Part shown: positions 17,490 to 26,129 of the stretch, in pieces
How positions within the stretch are numbered: the first letter of the stretch is position 1
Layout of the letters: every line of letters begins with the position of its first letter
Assembly (NCBI GenBank): GCA_030601885.1
Contig: JAUWAU010000004.1
Span: 248,001-312,000, forward strand
Reading direction: 5' to 3'
Source of the DNA: Armatimonadota bacterium
GTDB taxonomy: Bacteria; Armatimonadota; Zipacnadia; JAUWAU01
DNA length: 64,000 bases
Made by a program: the position numbers and the translations under genes
Notes under the pieces: model-generated
What the model saw: only the letters and a program-made list of their open reading frames with translations
Databases searched by the model: none
What the model was told of the DNA's origin: nothing

Positions 17490-19640
17490 ATGCACACCTT
17501 GTTCCGAAGCATGGTTCTCGCTGTCGTCGTCATAGCGGTCGCGCTGACGGGTGCAATGGGGGAGAACGAGGATGAGGAAGAGACGCCCGAGTTCGAGGAG
17601 CAAAAGATTGTGGTCACCGCAACCCGCACGCCCGTCGAGGCCGGTGAGGTGACCGCCTCGACAACGATCGTCACCCAGGACGACATTGAGGCCTCCGGCG
17701 CAAAGAAGATTGACGACGCGCTGCGGCTGGTGCCGGGTCTGGACGTGCGGCGATCCTTCGGCGCCGTCACCATGACATCGACGGTCTCCATGCGCGGCAT
17801 GGGCAATGAGCCCGGGCGCACGCTCGTGATGATCGATGGCATCCCGGCCAACAAGGCCGACACGGGCAACTTCCAGTGGAACCGCATTGATCCGGAGGTT
17901 GTCGAGCGCATCGAGGTGGTGCGTGGCCCCACTTCGGCCCTGTGGGGCTCGCACGCGATGGGCGGCGTCATCAACATCATCACTACCGACCCCACGGACG
18001 AGCCCGAAGTCACTGTCCATGCGGAGATCGGCAGCCTTGACACGAACGAGACGAAGCTGCTGGCGCGCGGCACGGCCGGCTCCATGGGGTACCGGATCAC
18101 CGCCAGCTTGCTGAACAGCGGCGGCTACGATCCGGTGCCGATGAACAGCGAAGAGCGCACAGAGTTCACCACGAAGCGCGACGCGGAGGAGTTCATCCTG
18201 AACGCCCGCCTCTCGCCCGACATCGGCAAAAAGGGCCGGCTGTGGCTCGACTACTCGTTGTTCGACGACAAGCGGCACGAGGGCGAGCGTATCCAAGACC
18301 CGTGCGGGCTCTTCCGCCAGTTCGACACGCAGCAATTCAACCTGCTTTACGACCAAAAGGTGGGAAGTGCCGACCTATCGCTCAAGCTGTATGACATCGA
18401 GGAGGACTACTTCTGGAACCGCGAGCGATTACGGCGCGGCAGCTACACGCGGTACGAGGTCGAGGTGGAGCGCACCGAGCGCGGCGGTCTGCTTCAAGGC
18501 AGCCACAAGGTGGGGAGCCGGGGACGGCTCACGGCCGGCTTCGATTTTAAGCATGGCGAAGTGGACGGCGCTGACAACTACAAGGAGGGCGCGGATGCCG
18601 GGCTGCGAGTGATTAACCAAGGGAAGCAGCACATCGTCGGCGCCTTCGCGCAGTACGAGCGCGGCCTCGCCGGCGACCGGGGGCGGTTCGTCGTCGGCGG
18701 ACGCTTCGACTGGGCGGACATATCCGATGGGCGCTTCGTAGACGAGACGGGATTCCTCCCGAACGGCCCCCTCGAGGACGGCGGTTGGCCCGATGCGGAT
18801 TGGAACTCCTTCAGCCCCAAGGCGGGCCTGCTGTACCACGCCTCGGACAAGACCGACGTGCGGCTTAACGTCGGCCGCGCCTTCCGGCCGCCGATCCTGG
18901 ATGATCTCTTCCGCAGCGGCATCTTTCGCGGCCGCTACTACAGAGCGAAGGCGGACCTGGAACCGGAGAGCGTATGGACTTTCGAGGCGGGCCTGGAGCA
19001 TCACCCCAGTCCTGATACGACGCTGCGGCTCACCGGGTACGTGAGCGATGCGGACGACTTCTTCTATGCGATTCTCGTGGACCCCGACTTCGACCCACGT
19101 CCGCTGTACGAGCAGCGGAATGTGGCTGAGGTGAAGATCACCGGCCTCGAGGGCGACGTGGAGCACCAGTTCTCCCGCACGTGCGGCGGCTTTCTCAACT
19201 TCACCCTCAACAAGTCGGTGATAACCCGGTTCAAGCGGCTCTCGGAGAGCGATCCCGACCTGACCGGCAAGGACCTCGAGTTCACACCCCGCTGGAAGGC
19301 GAACGTGGGGCTGCGGTACCACGGGGATAGTGGCTGGCGCGGGCAGCTTACCGGCCGCTTCGTGGACGACCAATTCGCCAATCCCGACAACACGGCACGG
19401 ATCGACAAGTACTTCGTGTGGGACCTGACGGCGCGGCGCAAGGTCGCAGGCGCCTGGGAGGTCGCTGTGGAAGTCCGGAATCTGTTCGACAAGGATTTCG
19501 TTGAAGACGATTATTTCGAGTTAGTCGGCGACGAGTGGACGAGCCGCACCGACCCAGGCGATCCGACGAGCCCCCTGCTGGGCGACGTGGCACTCGACCC
19601 GGGCCGGGTGATTTCTTTCGTCGTGCGTCGCCGCTTCTGA
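17490..19640 (+). CDS. TonB-dependent outer-membrane receptor (predicted nickel importer)
   Basis: 716-residue porin-like receptor. It has a signal peptide (about 1-24), an acidic stretch, a TonB box (KIVVTATRTP about residue 34), a plug domain (about 45-160, with LRLVPGLDVRR, VSMRGMGNEPGRTLVMIDGIP and VERIEVVRGPTSALWGSHAMGGVINI) and a 22-strand-type barrel ending in Phe (VISFVVRRRF). It belongs to the BtuB/CirA-like family. Substrate is not evident from sequence; the NikR-like operator and the downstream ECF transporter point to nickel or a nickel chelate. It is the largest gene of the operon and needs TonB from the same operon. Confidence 0.93.
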   Translation: MHTLFRSMVLAVVVIAVALTGAMGENEDEEETPEFEEQKIVVTATRTPVEAGEVTASTTIVTQDDIEASGAKKIDDALRLVPGLDVRRSFGAVTMTSTVSMRGMGNEPGRTLVMIDGIPANKADTGNFQWNRIDPEVVERIEVVRGPTSALWGSHAMGGVINIITTDPTDEPEVTVHAEIGSLDTNETKLLARGTAGSMGYRITASLLNSGGYDPVPMNSEERTEFTTKRDAEEFILNARLSPDIGKKGRLWLDYSLFDDKRHEGERIQDPCGLFRQFDTQQFNLLYDQKVGSADLSLKLYDIEEDYFWNRERLRRGSYTRYEVEVERTERGGLLQGSHKVGSRGRLTAGFDFKHGEVDGADNYKEGADAGLRVINQGKQHIVGAFAQYERGLAGDRGRFVVGGRFDWADISDGRFVDETGFLPNGPLEDGGWPDADWNSFSPKAGLLYHASDKTDVRLNVGRAFRPPILDDLFRSGIFRGRYYRAKADLEPESVWTFEAGLEHHPSPDTTLRLTGYVSDADDFFYAILVDPDFDPRPLYEQRNVAEVKITGLEGDVEHQFSRTCGGFLNFTLNKSVITRFKRLSESDPDLTGKDLEFTPRWKANVGLRYHGDSGWRGQLTGRFVDDQFANPDNTARIDKYFVWDLTARRKVAGAWEVAVEVRNLFDKDFVEDDYFELVGDEWTSRTDPGDPTSPLLGDVALDPGRVISFVVRRRF

Positions 19641-19660
19641 TGGTATGGGAGTGATGCCTC

Positions 19661-20266
19661 GTGGCGCGGACCGCTCAAATCCCGAGTATCGAGGAGGCTG
19701 AGGCATTTCACGGGCACATGTGTCCTGGGCTGGCCCTGGGCTATCGCGTCGCGAAGGCGGCCCTCGCGGCGCTCGGCTGCGAACGGCCGCGTGATGAGGA
19801 GCTCGTCGCCGTGGTGGAGAACGACTCCTGCGCCGTAGACGCCATTCAGCTCGTCACCGGATGCACCTTTGGCAAGGGTAACCTCGTATTTCGCGATCAC
19901 GGCAAGCACGTCTACACGTTCTACGACCGAAACACGGGACGCGGCGTCCGCGTGTCCGAGGACTACAGAGGATTTGAGGAGGATGCCCGCTTGGGCGAGC
20001 TTCGGGAAGCAGTGTCCTCGGGTGAGCCGACCGAGGAGCAGCAGGAGCTCTATCGCACCAAGATGCGCGAGAAGATCGATGCCATCCTCTCCGCGCCCGT
20101 GGAGCAGTTCCTGATCATCACGGAGGTGACCGATCCGCCGCCACCGAAGGCGCGCATCGAGCCGTCCGAGCGATGCGCCGAGTGTGGCGGGCCGACGATG
20201 GCGTCACGGCTCGTCGAAGTCGCGGGCCGCAAGCTGTGCCGGGAGTGTGCCGCGGGTGCGGAATAG
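19661..20266 (+). CDS. FmdE-like metal-binding protein with C-terminal zinc ribbon
   Basis: 201 residues. The N-terminal domain is of the FmdE family (formylmethanofuran dehydrogenase subunit E-like): FHGHMCPGLALGYR near residue 20 carries the His/Cys metal ligands, followed by VENDSCAVDAIQLVTGCTFGKGNL. The C-terminus has a treble-clef-like zinc finger, C-A-E-C ... C-R-E-C (about 168-195). The GTG start at 19661 has GGGAG 9 nt upstream. In this operon, between an outer-membrane receptor and an ECF permease, a cytosolic metal-handling or metal-sensing role is likely; no methanofuran pathway genes are present. Stop overlaps the next start by 11 nt. Confidence 0.85.
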   Translation: MARTAQIPSIEEAEAFHGHMCPGLALGYRVAKAALAALGCERPRDEELVAVVENDSCAVDAIQLVTGCTFGKGNLVFRDHGKHVYTFYDRNTGRGVRVSEDYRGFEEDARLGELREAVSSGEPTEEQQELYRTKMREKIDAILSAPVEQFLIITEVTDPPPPKARIEPSERCAECGGPTMASRLVEVAGRKLCRECAAGAE

Positions 20267-20858
20267 CGATCCGCCGCGGGACGGATGGCTCAAGGGCTTC
20301 ACGAGCGTCGAGTTGGTCTTCCTCGCGACGATGATCGCGGCGGACTTCGGCTTCGGACTCCTGGCGAAGCCCCTCCTGAGCGCAACCCAGGTTAGCTCCG
20401 TCATCCGCCTGGACCTGATCATCCCGACGATGCTGATGCTTGTCAGCCGGCTCGTCGTGGACAAGTTCGGCGCCCTGATCCTATACGAGGTCATCATCGC
20501 CTGTCTCGCTATGCTCGCCTGGCCGACGTCTTTGGGCCTCCCGGGGCCACTCAAGCTGCCGGTCTTTGCGCTCAAGGGCCTCATCTGGGACGTCTCCATG
20601 AGCGCCCTCCGGCCGTGGCTCGTGGCGCGCCTGTTTGTGACGGCCCTGGTGGGGGAGATCGTCGCGAAGGCGGCGGCCATCGGCTTCCAGGTGCTGCTCG
20701 GGATGCCGTGGGCGCCGTTGACGCAGGTGCTCTGGGGCGTGCAGCTCGTTACGACGCTGCTGGTCGCCGCCGTGGGCGCCGCTCTCGCCCTCGCGGTATG
20801 GCGCGCCATCCGCGACCTCGCCGTGGTCCGACGGATCGCCGCATGGCACAGTGGATAG
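20256..20858 (+). CDS. ECF transporter S component-like membrane protein
   Basis: 200-residue integral membrane protein with about five or six helices (for example SVELVFLATMIAADFGFGLL, LIIPTMLMLVSRLV, LILYEVIIACLAMLAWP, VLWGVQLVTTLLVAAVGAALALAVW). Its place immediately before a fused ATPase and a T component identifies it as the substrate-binding S subunit of an ECF importer. It lacks the N-terminal MHI-x-(D/E)-G metal motif of CbiM/NikM, so it belongs to another S family. GTG at 20256 is chosen for its GGGAG site 10 nt upstream; overlaps both neighbours. If the operon is NikR-controlled this may be a different kind of nickel or nickel-chelate S component. Confidence 0.75.
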   Translation: MRNSDPPRDGWLKGFTSVELVFLATMIAADFGFGLLAKPLLSATQVSSVIRLDLIIPTMLMLVSRLVVDKFGALILYEVIIACLAMLAWPTSLGLPGPLKLPVFALKGLIWDVSMSALRPWLVARLFVTALVGEIVAKAAAIGFQVLLGMPWAPLTQVLWGVQLVTTLLVAAVGAALALAVWRAIRDLAVVRRIAAWHSG

Positions 20859-22246
20859 CCGCTGACGATGTGTGGTTTACGCCGATCGGGGCCGACGAAC
20901 CGGTGCTTCGAGGCGTGAGCCTCGCGATTGAGCGGGGCGAATGCGTCGCCATCGTCGGCACGTCCGGTTGCGGCAAGAGCACGCTGTGCCAAGTCCTCGC
21001 CGGCCTCATTCCCCGCCGCATACCTGGCGAGTTTCGCGGCAAAGTGTCGCACGCGTGCGGTGATCTGCGCGTTGGAATGGTGTTCCAGGACGCCGACAAC
21101 CAGCTCTTCGCCGGTACCGTGGCAGAGGAGCTGTCGTTTGGGCCGGAGGGTCTTGGCCTCGAGGGGGAGGAGCTTGACGCGCGCATCGCCTGGGCGATGG
21201 AGGCTGCCGGCATCGGCCAGCTTGCGCGGTGGCAAATCGCCGAGCTGTCCCTGGGACAGAAGCAGCGCGTGGCGCTGGCGAGTATGCTCGCCATGCACCC
21301 GGATCTGCTCATCCTCGACGAGCCCGTCTCCAACGTCGATGAGCCATCCGCCGAGGCCATCTTCGCCGCCGTCGGCGAGCTGCGCCGGAAACACCAGATC
21401 TCGGTTGTCGTGGTTGACCACGATATCGCCCGCGTTCGGCGGGTGGCCGATCGCGTGCTGCGCCTCGAGAACGGCCGCCTTCGTCAGCTCGACGAGGGTG
21501 AGGACCTGGAGCAGCCGCTTCCCGCAATGCTCAACGCCGCGCCTCCTGGGGACGTGCTCGCGGCCGGTGAGGCAATTGAGTTTGCCTACGAGAATGGCCG
21601 GCGTGCAGCGCCGGCGCCTTCGCACGTGCTCGACGGTATAGCCCTTTCGCTCCGCGCCGGCGAGGCAGTAGCTATCCTCGGTCCGAACGGCTCGGGCAAG
21701 ACGACTCTCGGGAAGCACTTCGTGGGCCTGCTCCGCCCGCGGGCGGGTCGTGTCACGGTGCTCGGCGAGGATATCGTCCGCACGCCCACCGAGGCCGTGG
21801 CCGAGCACGTCGGCTATGCTTTCCAGAGCCCCGACGACCAGCTCTTCGCGCGGTCCGTACGCGACGAGTTGGCGTATGCTCCCCGCAACTTCGGCTGGCC
21901 GGCCGAGAGGATCGATGCATCGGTCACCCGGCTCCTGGACCTGCTCGGCTGCGCGCACCTCATCGACCGAGAGCCGCTCACCCTGAGCTTCGGCGAGAAG
22001 CGCCGTGTGAGCGTGGCGGCAGCGCTGGCTGCGGCCCCCCGCATCGCGATTCTGGACGAGCCAACGGCGGCACTGGACCATGGACACGCCCTCGCCGTTG
22101 CCCATCTCGTGGCTGATCTCAAGGCGCACGGCGCCGCCGTGCTGGTGCTCACACACGATCTGCGCTTCGCCAGTGCCGTCTGCGAGCGCCATTGTGCACT
22201 GGAAGGTGGCCGGCTGCATTCCGTGGAGAGGAAATGCCGATGCTAA
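20843..22246 (+). CDS. ECF transporter ATPase, two fused ABC domains (EcfA-EcfA')
   Basis: 467 residues with two complete ABC cassettes. Domain 1: Walker A GTSGCGKST, signature LSLGQKQRVALA, Walker B LLILDEPVSNVDE, H-loop VVDHD. Domain 2: Walker A GPNGSGKTT, Q-loop FQSPDDQLFARSV, signature LSFGEKRRVSVA, Walker B IAILDEPTAALDH, and H-loop LTHD. In most ECF systems these are separate EcfA and EcfA' proteins; a fused form is known (as in YkoD). ATG at 20843 overlaps the S-component stop by 16 nt. It provides ATP-driven energy to the S and T subunits either side. Confidence 0.93.
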   Translation: MAQWIAADDVWFTPIGADEPVLRGVSLAIERGECVAIVGTSGCGKSTLCQVLAGLIPRRIPGEFRGKVSHACGDLRVGMVFQDADNQLFAGTVAEELSFGPEGLGLEGEELDARIAWAMEAAGIGQLARWQIAELSLGQKQRVALASMLAMHPDLLILDEPVSNVDEPSAEAIFAAVGELRRKHQISVVVVDHDIARVRRVADRVLRLENGRLRQLDEGEDLEQPLPAMLNAAPPGDVLAAGEAIEFAYENGRRAAPAPSHVLDGIALSLRAGEAVAILGPNGSGKTTLGKHFVGLLRPRAGRVTVLGEDIVRTPTEAVAEHVGYAFQSPDDQLFARSVRDELAYAPRNFGWPAERIDASVTRLLDLLGCAHLIDREPLTLSFGEKRRVSVAAALAAAPRIAILDEPTAALDHGHALAVAHLVADLKAHGAAVLVLTHDLRFASAVCERHCALEGGRLHSVERKCRC

Positions 22247-22971
22247 GCGGTCTGAGCGCACGCCAGACGTGGCTGCACGCTCTCGAGCCGCGGGCAAAGC
22301 TGGCGGCAGCGACGGCGGTGGTATGCGCGGCCTTCCTGGCCACGCATCCCGCGCTCCTGGCCGGGGCCGTGGTGCTCCTGGCCGGGGGCCTGTGGTATGT
22401 GGGAGGCGCCGGACGCCTGGGACGGCGACTCCTGGGCGCGGCTGTGCTCGGCTATCCCGTGACGTGGCTCGTGTTCGCCCTCTCGAACTGGGACAACAGC
22501 CAACCTGCCCTCCAGAATGCCGTTGACGGCCTCTACACGAGCGGCCAATTCGCGTTGCGACTGCTCGCCATCATCCTCGCCAACCTCATCATCGTCGCCA
22601 CCACGGACCCGCGGCAGTTCGCCCGGAGCTTGCGTGGCTGGCGCGCGCCGTCTGAGCTGTGTCTGATGCTCATGACGGTGCTGCGCTTCCTGCCTCTGGC
22701 GGCGGGCCAGGCGCGGCGGATCCTCGATGCCCAGCGCTGCCGTGGGTTTCGGCTGCGGCGCCTCTGGCTCCCGAGCGCGTGGCTGCCCCTGGGCATTCCC
22801 CTGCTTGTCGCGATGCTGTACCGGGCCGAGGCCCTCGCGATGTCGCTGGAGCTGCGCGGCTTCGCCAGAGGAGTCGCCTCTCTGGCGCCCGCTGACCGAT
22901 GGCGCCTGAGGGAATACGCCTTCCTGGGAGCATCGCTCGCAGCGTGCGCTGTAATGGCGTCCGTCCGCTGA
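22240..22971 (+). CDS. ECF transporter transmembrane T component (CbiQ/EcfT family)
   Basis: 243-residue scaffold permease. Helices near the N-terminus (LAAATAVVCAAFLATHPALLAGAVVLLAGG) and in the middle (FALRLLAIILANLIIVATT) precede the cytosolic coupling helices with the family signature: YRAEALAMSLELRGFARG, containing the conserved A-x-x-x-R-G motif that docks on the ATPases. ATG at 22240 is preferred over 22234 because GGAGAGG is then 8 nt away; it overlaps the ATPase stop by 7 nt. Last gene of the predicted nickel operon; the next gene starts 93 bp later with its own strong ribosome site. Confidence 0.88.
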   Translation: MLSGLSARQTWLHALEPRAKLAAATAVVCAAFLATHPALLAGAVVLLAGGLWYVGGAGRLGRRLLGAAVLGYPVTWLVFALSNWDNSQPALQNAVDGLYTSGQFALRLLAIILANLIIVATTDPRQFARSLRGWRAPSELCLMLMTVLRFLPLAAGQARRILDAQRCRGFRLRRLWLPSAWLPLGIPLLVAMLYRAEALAMSLELRGFARGVASLAPADRWRLREYAFLGASLAACAVMASVR

Positions 22972-23064
22972 CCGCCGGCCACTGCTTGCAGGCCATGCGT
23001 GCAGGCCCGGCGAACACGGCGAGAACATTCGCGGCCGGGAAGCGTGAGAGCGGAGGTCAGAGCT

Positions 23065-26000
23065 ATGTTCGGACAGAGGCCCGTGGGGCGTTTCGCACCT
23101 CCGGTGAATATGTTCTTCTTGCTTGCCGCCGCGTCGCTTGCGGTGCCCGCGTGGGCGCAGGCGCCGCGGGAGATCGCCATAGACTTCGAAGACGGCAGGC
23201 TCGATGGCTGGGAGATCAAAGGCGACGTGCGCATCGAGGCGGACGGGGGCAGGGCATGTCTGCGCATTGGGCAAAAGGGCGAAGCGACCCTCACCATCGC
23301 GCCCGAGGACGGCTTCGGCACCGTGGAGATGTGGGTGTACGACTCGGGCCTCGCCCGGGAGGGCGACGCGGCCAAAGAGCGCGCCTACGGCCCCCTGTGG
23401 GGCCTCACGAACTCGGCCGTCGAGCGGCTCGTCTTCGGCCTGCTGTGGGCGCCGTATCTCAGTGGCAACGGCACGTATGGCTGGATCAGTACAGTGAAAA
23501 ACGGGTATGCGAGCCGCCAATACGCCCGCGTGAAGCGCGGTGAGGGCTGGCATCGGTGGGAGTTCATCGTCACCAATGAGACGGATATCGTCGTGCGCAT
23601 GGACGAGAAGTACGAGGCGACGGCCTTCGACGTGATGACGGCGGCGTACCACCGGGGCTTCAACGGCGTGTTCTTCCGGGGAGGCATCGACATCGACGAG
23701 CCGCTGCTGGTGGACGGCATTCGCATCGCGTATCAGCCAGAGCCCATCTCGCCGCGGATGCGCCCGCTGCCCGGCGAGCCGTGGAAGCCGCCGGACTTGG
23801 AGCCCTTGCACATCAAGCCGGAGCTGGCCCGGAAGCATCCACGGCTGTTCTTCACCGCCGAGCAGATCCCAGACATCCGCCGGCGCTGCCAGACCACGCA
23901 CCAGTCGTTCTTCGAGACCCTGATGTCGGGCGCGGCCTCGTATCTCAAGCAGATGCCTCCGGAGAAGTCGGCGGATTGCAGCAAGGATCAGGACATGCAG
24001 CAGTGGGCCTGGTGGCGCCTCGGCGTGTTGTCCTTCGCCTACGTCGCCACGGGCGAGCGGCAGTACGGCGAGAAGGCGAAGGAGTGGCTGTTCACCTTCT
24101 GCAGCTATCCGGACTGGGGCGCCGGCGGCAGTAAGAACCAGAGCATGGGCACGGCCAACATGATCAGCGGCGTCGCGTGCGCCTACGACTGGATCTACGA
24201 CCTGCTCACGGAGGACGAGCGCGAGACCGTGCGGCAGAAGCTGCTCAAGCAGGTGAGCGAGCTCTGGCATCTGGGCTTCGCCGACCCGAGCACGGAGGGC
24301 TTCTGGAAGCAGGATCATCAGAACAACCACATGCACCACCGGCTCTCGGGGCTGCTGCTCGGGTCGCTGGCCATCGCGGGCGAGGTCGAGGGCGCGGAGA
24401 ACTACCTGGCCGCGGCGGCGGAGCAGTGCCGCATGGTACACAACGCGCTCCCACCCGATGGCTCCAACCACGAGGGCCCCGGCTACATGGCCTTCGGCTA
24501 TAGCTACGTGGTGCGGTGCTTCGACGCGCTGCGGCACACGACGGGGATCGATCTGTTCGACAGCGACTGTCTGCGCAACGCTCCCTGGTTCCGCGCCCAC
24601 ATGCTGACGCCGGGCTTTACGAGCGTCTTCAACTTCGGCGACGGCGGCCAGGGGACGTACTACTTCAATCACTATCTGTTTCGGCTGGCGAGCGAGTACG
24701 GCGACGGCGGCGCGCAGGCCCTGATGGATGCCGCCTACAGGGCCTCGCCGGGCTCGTTCACGTATGCCGAATGGCCCATCCTCTGGTACGACCCGAGCGT
24801 GAAGCCGCAGCCGCTGGCGGAGCTGCCCGCGTGGCGCTACTTCTCGGACCTGGAGGTGGCCACGTACCGCAGCAGTTGGGAGGATCCGAAGGCGCTGGCC
24901 GTGTTCTTCAAGTGCGGGCCGTACGGCGGTCATCGGCTGAACGAGGTGAACGCGGCCGAGGGCGGCGGCTGGGTCAACATCGCCCACGATCATCCAGATG
25001 CGAACTCCTTCATGATCTTCGCCGACGGCCACTTCTTCGCCACGGACGACGCCTATCCCAAGAAACGGAAGCTCACGGAGAGCCATAACACCATCCTCGT
25101 GGACGGCCAGGGACAGGCGCACCGGGGGACGGGCTGGAGCCAGCCCATTTCGCGCATGGGGGAGATGGGCAGGATCGACGCCTTCTTCGGCAGCCCGGGG
25201 CGCTTTGCCGCGCGGGGAGATGCGACGGAGTACTACGCCGGGCTCACGCAGGCGCACCGATGGCTCGCCGTCATCGACGACGAGTACGTGCTCGTGCTCG
25301 ACAGCCTGAAGTCCGGCGAGCCGCATCGATACGAGTGGCTGTATCACTGCGATGGCGACTGGTCCGAGGCAGCACCAGGCCGCTTCACGATACAGAAGGA
25401 CGACGCCACCTTCGGCGTGCACCTGCTGCTGCCCGAGTCGGCGGATTGCGCCCTCGAGCCGGACGTCTTCGAGGAGAAAGAGCGCGGCAAGATTCTGAAG
25501 GTCAGCCCGCCGGGCGAGGCGGCGGAGGCGCATTACCTGGCCATTCTTGCCCCGCGAGGGGCGCCGTACGATGCGAGCGTGGTGGAAGACGGCGATATAG
25601 TCGAGCTGACCGTCACGCGCGGCGAGCTCGTCGATCGCATTCTCTTCAACGGCAGCGGCGTGGAGGTGGCGCGGCAGGGAATAGTCACCGACGCGCCGTT
25701 CACCATTGTGACGACAACCAAGAGCGGCGACCTTCGGGACATCACCATGGTCGGCGGCTCGCAGGTAAGCACGACGGGCGTCTCGCTCACCGCTGCTGTG
25801 CCTCTGAACCTCCGCTGGCAGCCGAGCCGCAGCGGGGGCACACTCTGGGCGTCTGCGCCGCCGAGGGCTGAGCCGGACACGGTTCGGGTGACGGTCGGCG
25901 GCCTTCGCCCGAGAGTGACATACACACTCGGCCTGACAGGGAGAAAGGCAAACGTGGCTGCCGGGGCCGATGGCGGGCTGGCGATCGACGTCGAGGTCGG

Positions 26001-26070
26001 CGCTGACACAGAGAAGCTCGAGGTGCTGGCGTCGCCGCGCCAATTCAAGGACCGCCCCTTCACGGACTGA
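23065..26070 (+). CDS. Secreted heparinase II/III-family polysaccharide lyase
   Basis: 1001 residues. The ATG at 23065 has GGAGG 8 nt upstream; a signal peptide follows (core NMFFLLAAASLAVPAWA-QA). Regions: an N-terminal beta-sandwich (about 35-230), an alpha/alpha toroid (about 265-600, with DQDMQQWAWWRLGVLSFAY, DHQNNHMHHRLSGLLLGSL and NHEGPGYMAFGYSYV), then the C-terminal beta-sheet heparinase II/III-like domain (AHDHPDANSFMIFADGHF, SHNTILVDGQGQ). His/Tyr residues in NNHMHHR and the DHPDANSF segment are likely active-site residues by family. It degrades an acidic or sulfated polysaccharide; substrate unknown. A paralogue with a different N-terminus lies at 48311. Confidence 0.87.
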   Translation: MFGQRPVGRFAPPVNMFFLLAAASLAVPAWAQAPREIAIDFEDGRLDGWEIKGDVRIEADGGRACLRIGQKGEATLTIAPEDGFGTVEMWVYDSGLAREGDAAKERAYGPLWGLTNSAVERLVFGLLWAPYLSGNGTYGWISTVKNGYASRQYARVKRGEGWHRWEFIVTNETDIVVRMDEKYEATAFDVMTAAYHRGFNGVFFRGGIDIDEPLLVDGIRIAYQPEPISPRMRPLPGEPWKPPDLEPLHIKPELARKHPRLFFTAEQIPDIRRRCQTTHQSFFETLMSGAASYLKQMPPEKSADCSKDQDMQQWAWWRLGVLSFAYVATGERQYGEKAKEWLFTFCSYPDWGAGGSKNQSMGTANMISGVACAYDWIYDLLTEDERETVRQKLLKQVSELWHLGFADPSTEGFWKQDHQNNHMHHRLSGLLLGSLAIAGEVEGAENYLAAAAEQCRMVHNALPPDGSNHEGPGYMAFGYSYVVRCFDALRHTTGIDLFDSDCLRNAPWFRAHMLTPGFTSVFNFGDGGQGTYYFNHYLFRLASEYGDGGAQALMDAAYRASPGSFTYAEWPILWYDPSVKPQPLAELPAWRYFSDLEVATYRSSWEDPKALAVFFKCGPYGGHRLNEVNAAEGGGWVNIAHDHPDANSFMIFADGHFFATDDAYPKKRKLTESHNTILVDGQGQAHRGTGWSQPISRMGEMGRIDAFFGSPGRFAARGDATEYYAGLTQAHRWLAVIDDEYVLVLDSLKSGEPHRYEWLYHCDGDWSEAAPGRFTIQKDDATFGVHLLLPESADCALEPDVFEEKERGKILKVSPPGEAAEAHYLAILAPRGAPYDASVVEDGDIVELTVTRGELVDRILFNGSGVEVARQGIVTDAPFTIVTTTKSGDLRDITMVGGSQVSTTGVSLTAAVPLNLRWQPSRSGGTLWASAPPRAEPDTVRVTVGGLRPRVTYTLGLTGRKANVAAGADGGLAIDVEVGADTEKLEVLASPRQFKDRPFTD

Positions 26071-26129
26071 GCCGCACACCTGCTTGCCCAGGGGTCTGAC
26101 TTGGTAGGAGTAGGCGAGGGGAGAGCACC

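Noticed and set aside
20204..22297. Minus-strand open frame of about 700 codons
   Set aside because: Mirror of the ECF ATPase and S-component genes; no motifs or signals of its own.
22243..26079. Minus-strand open frame of 1278 codons
   Set aside because: It is antisense to the heparinase gene and the ECF T component, both of which have recognisable domains and ribosome sites. High GC content produces such long shadow frames.
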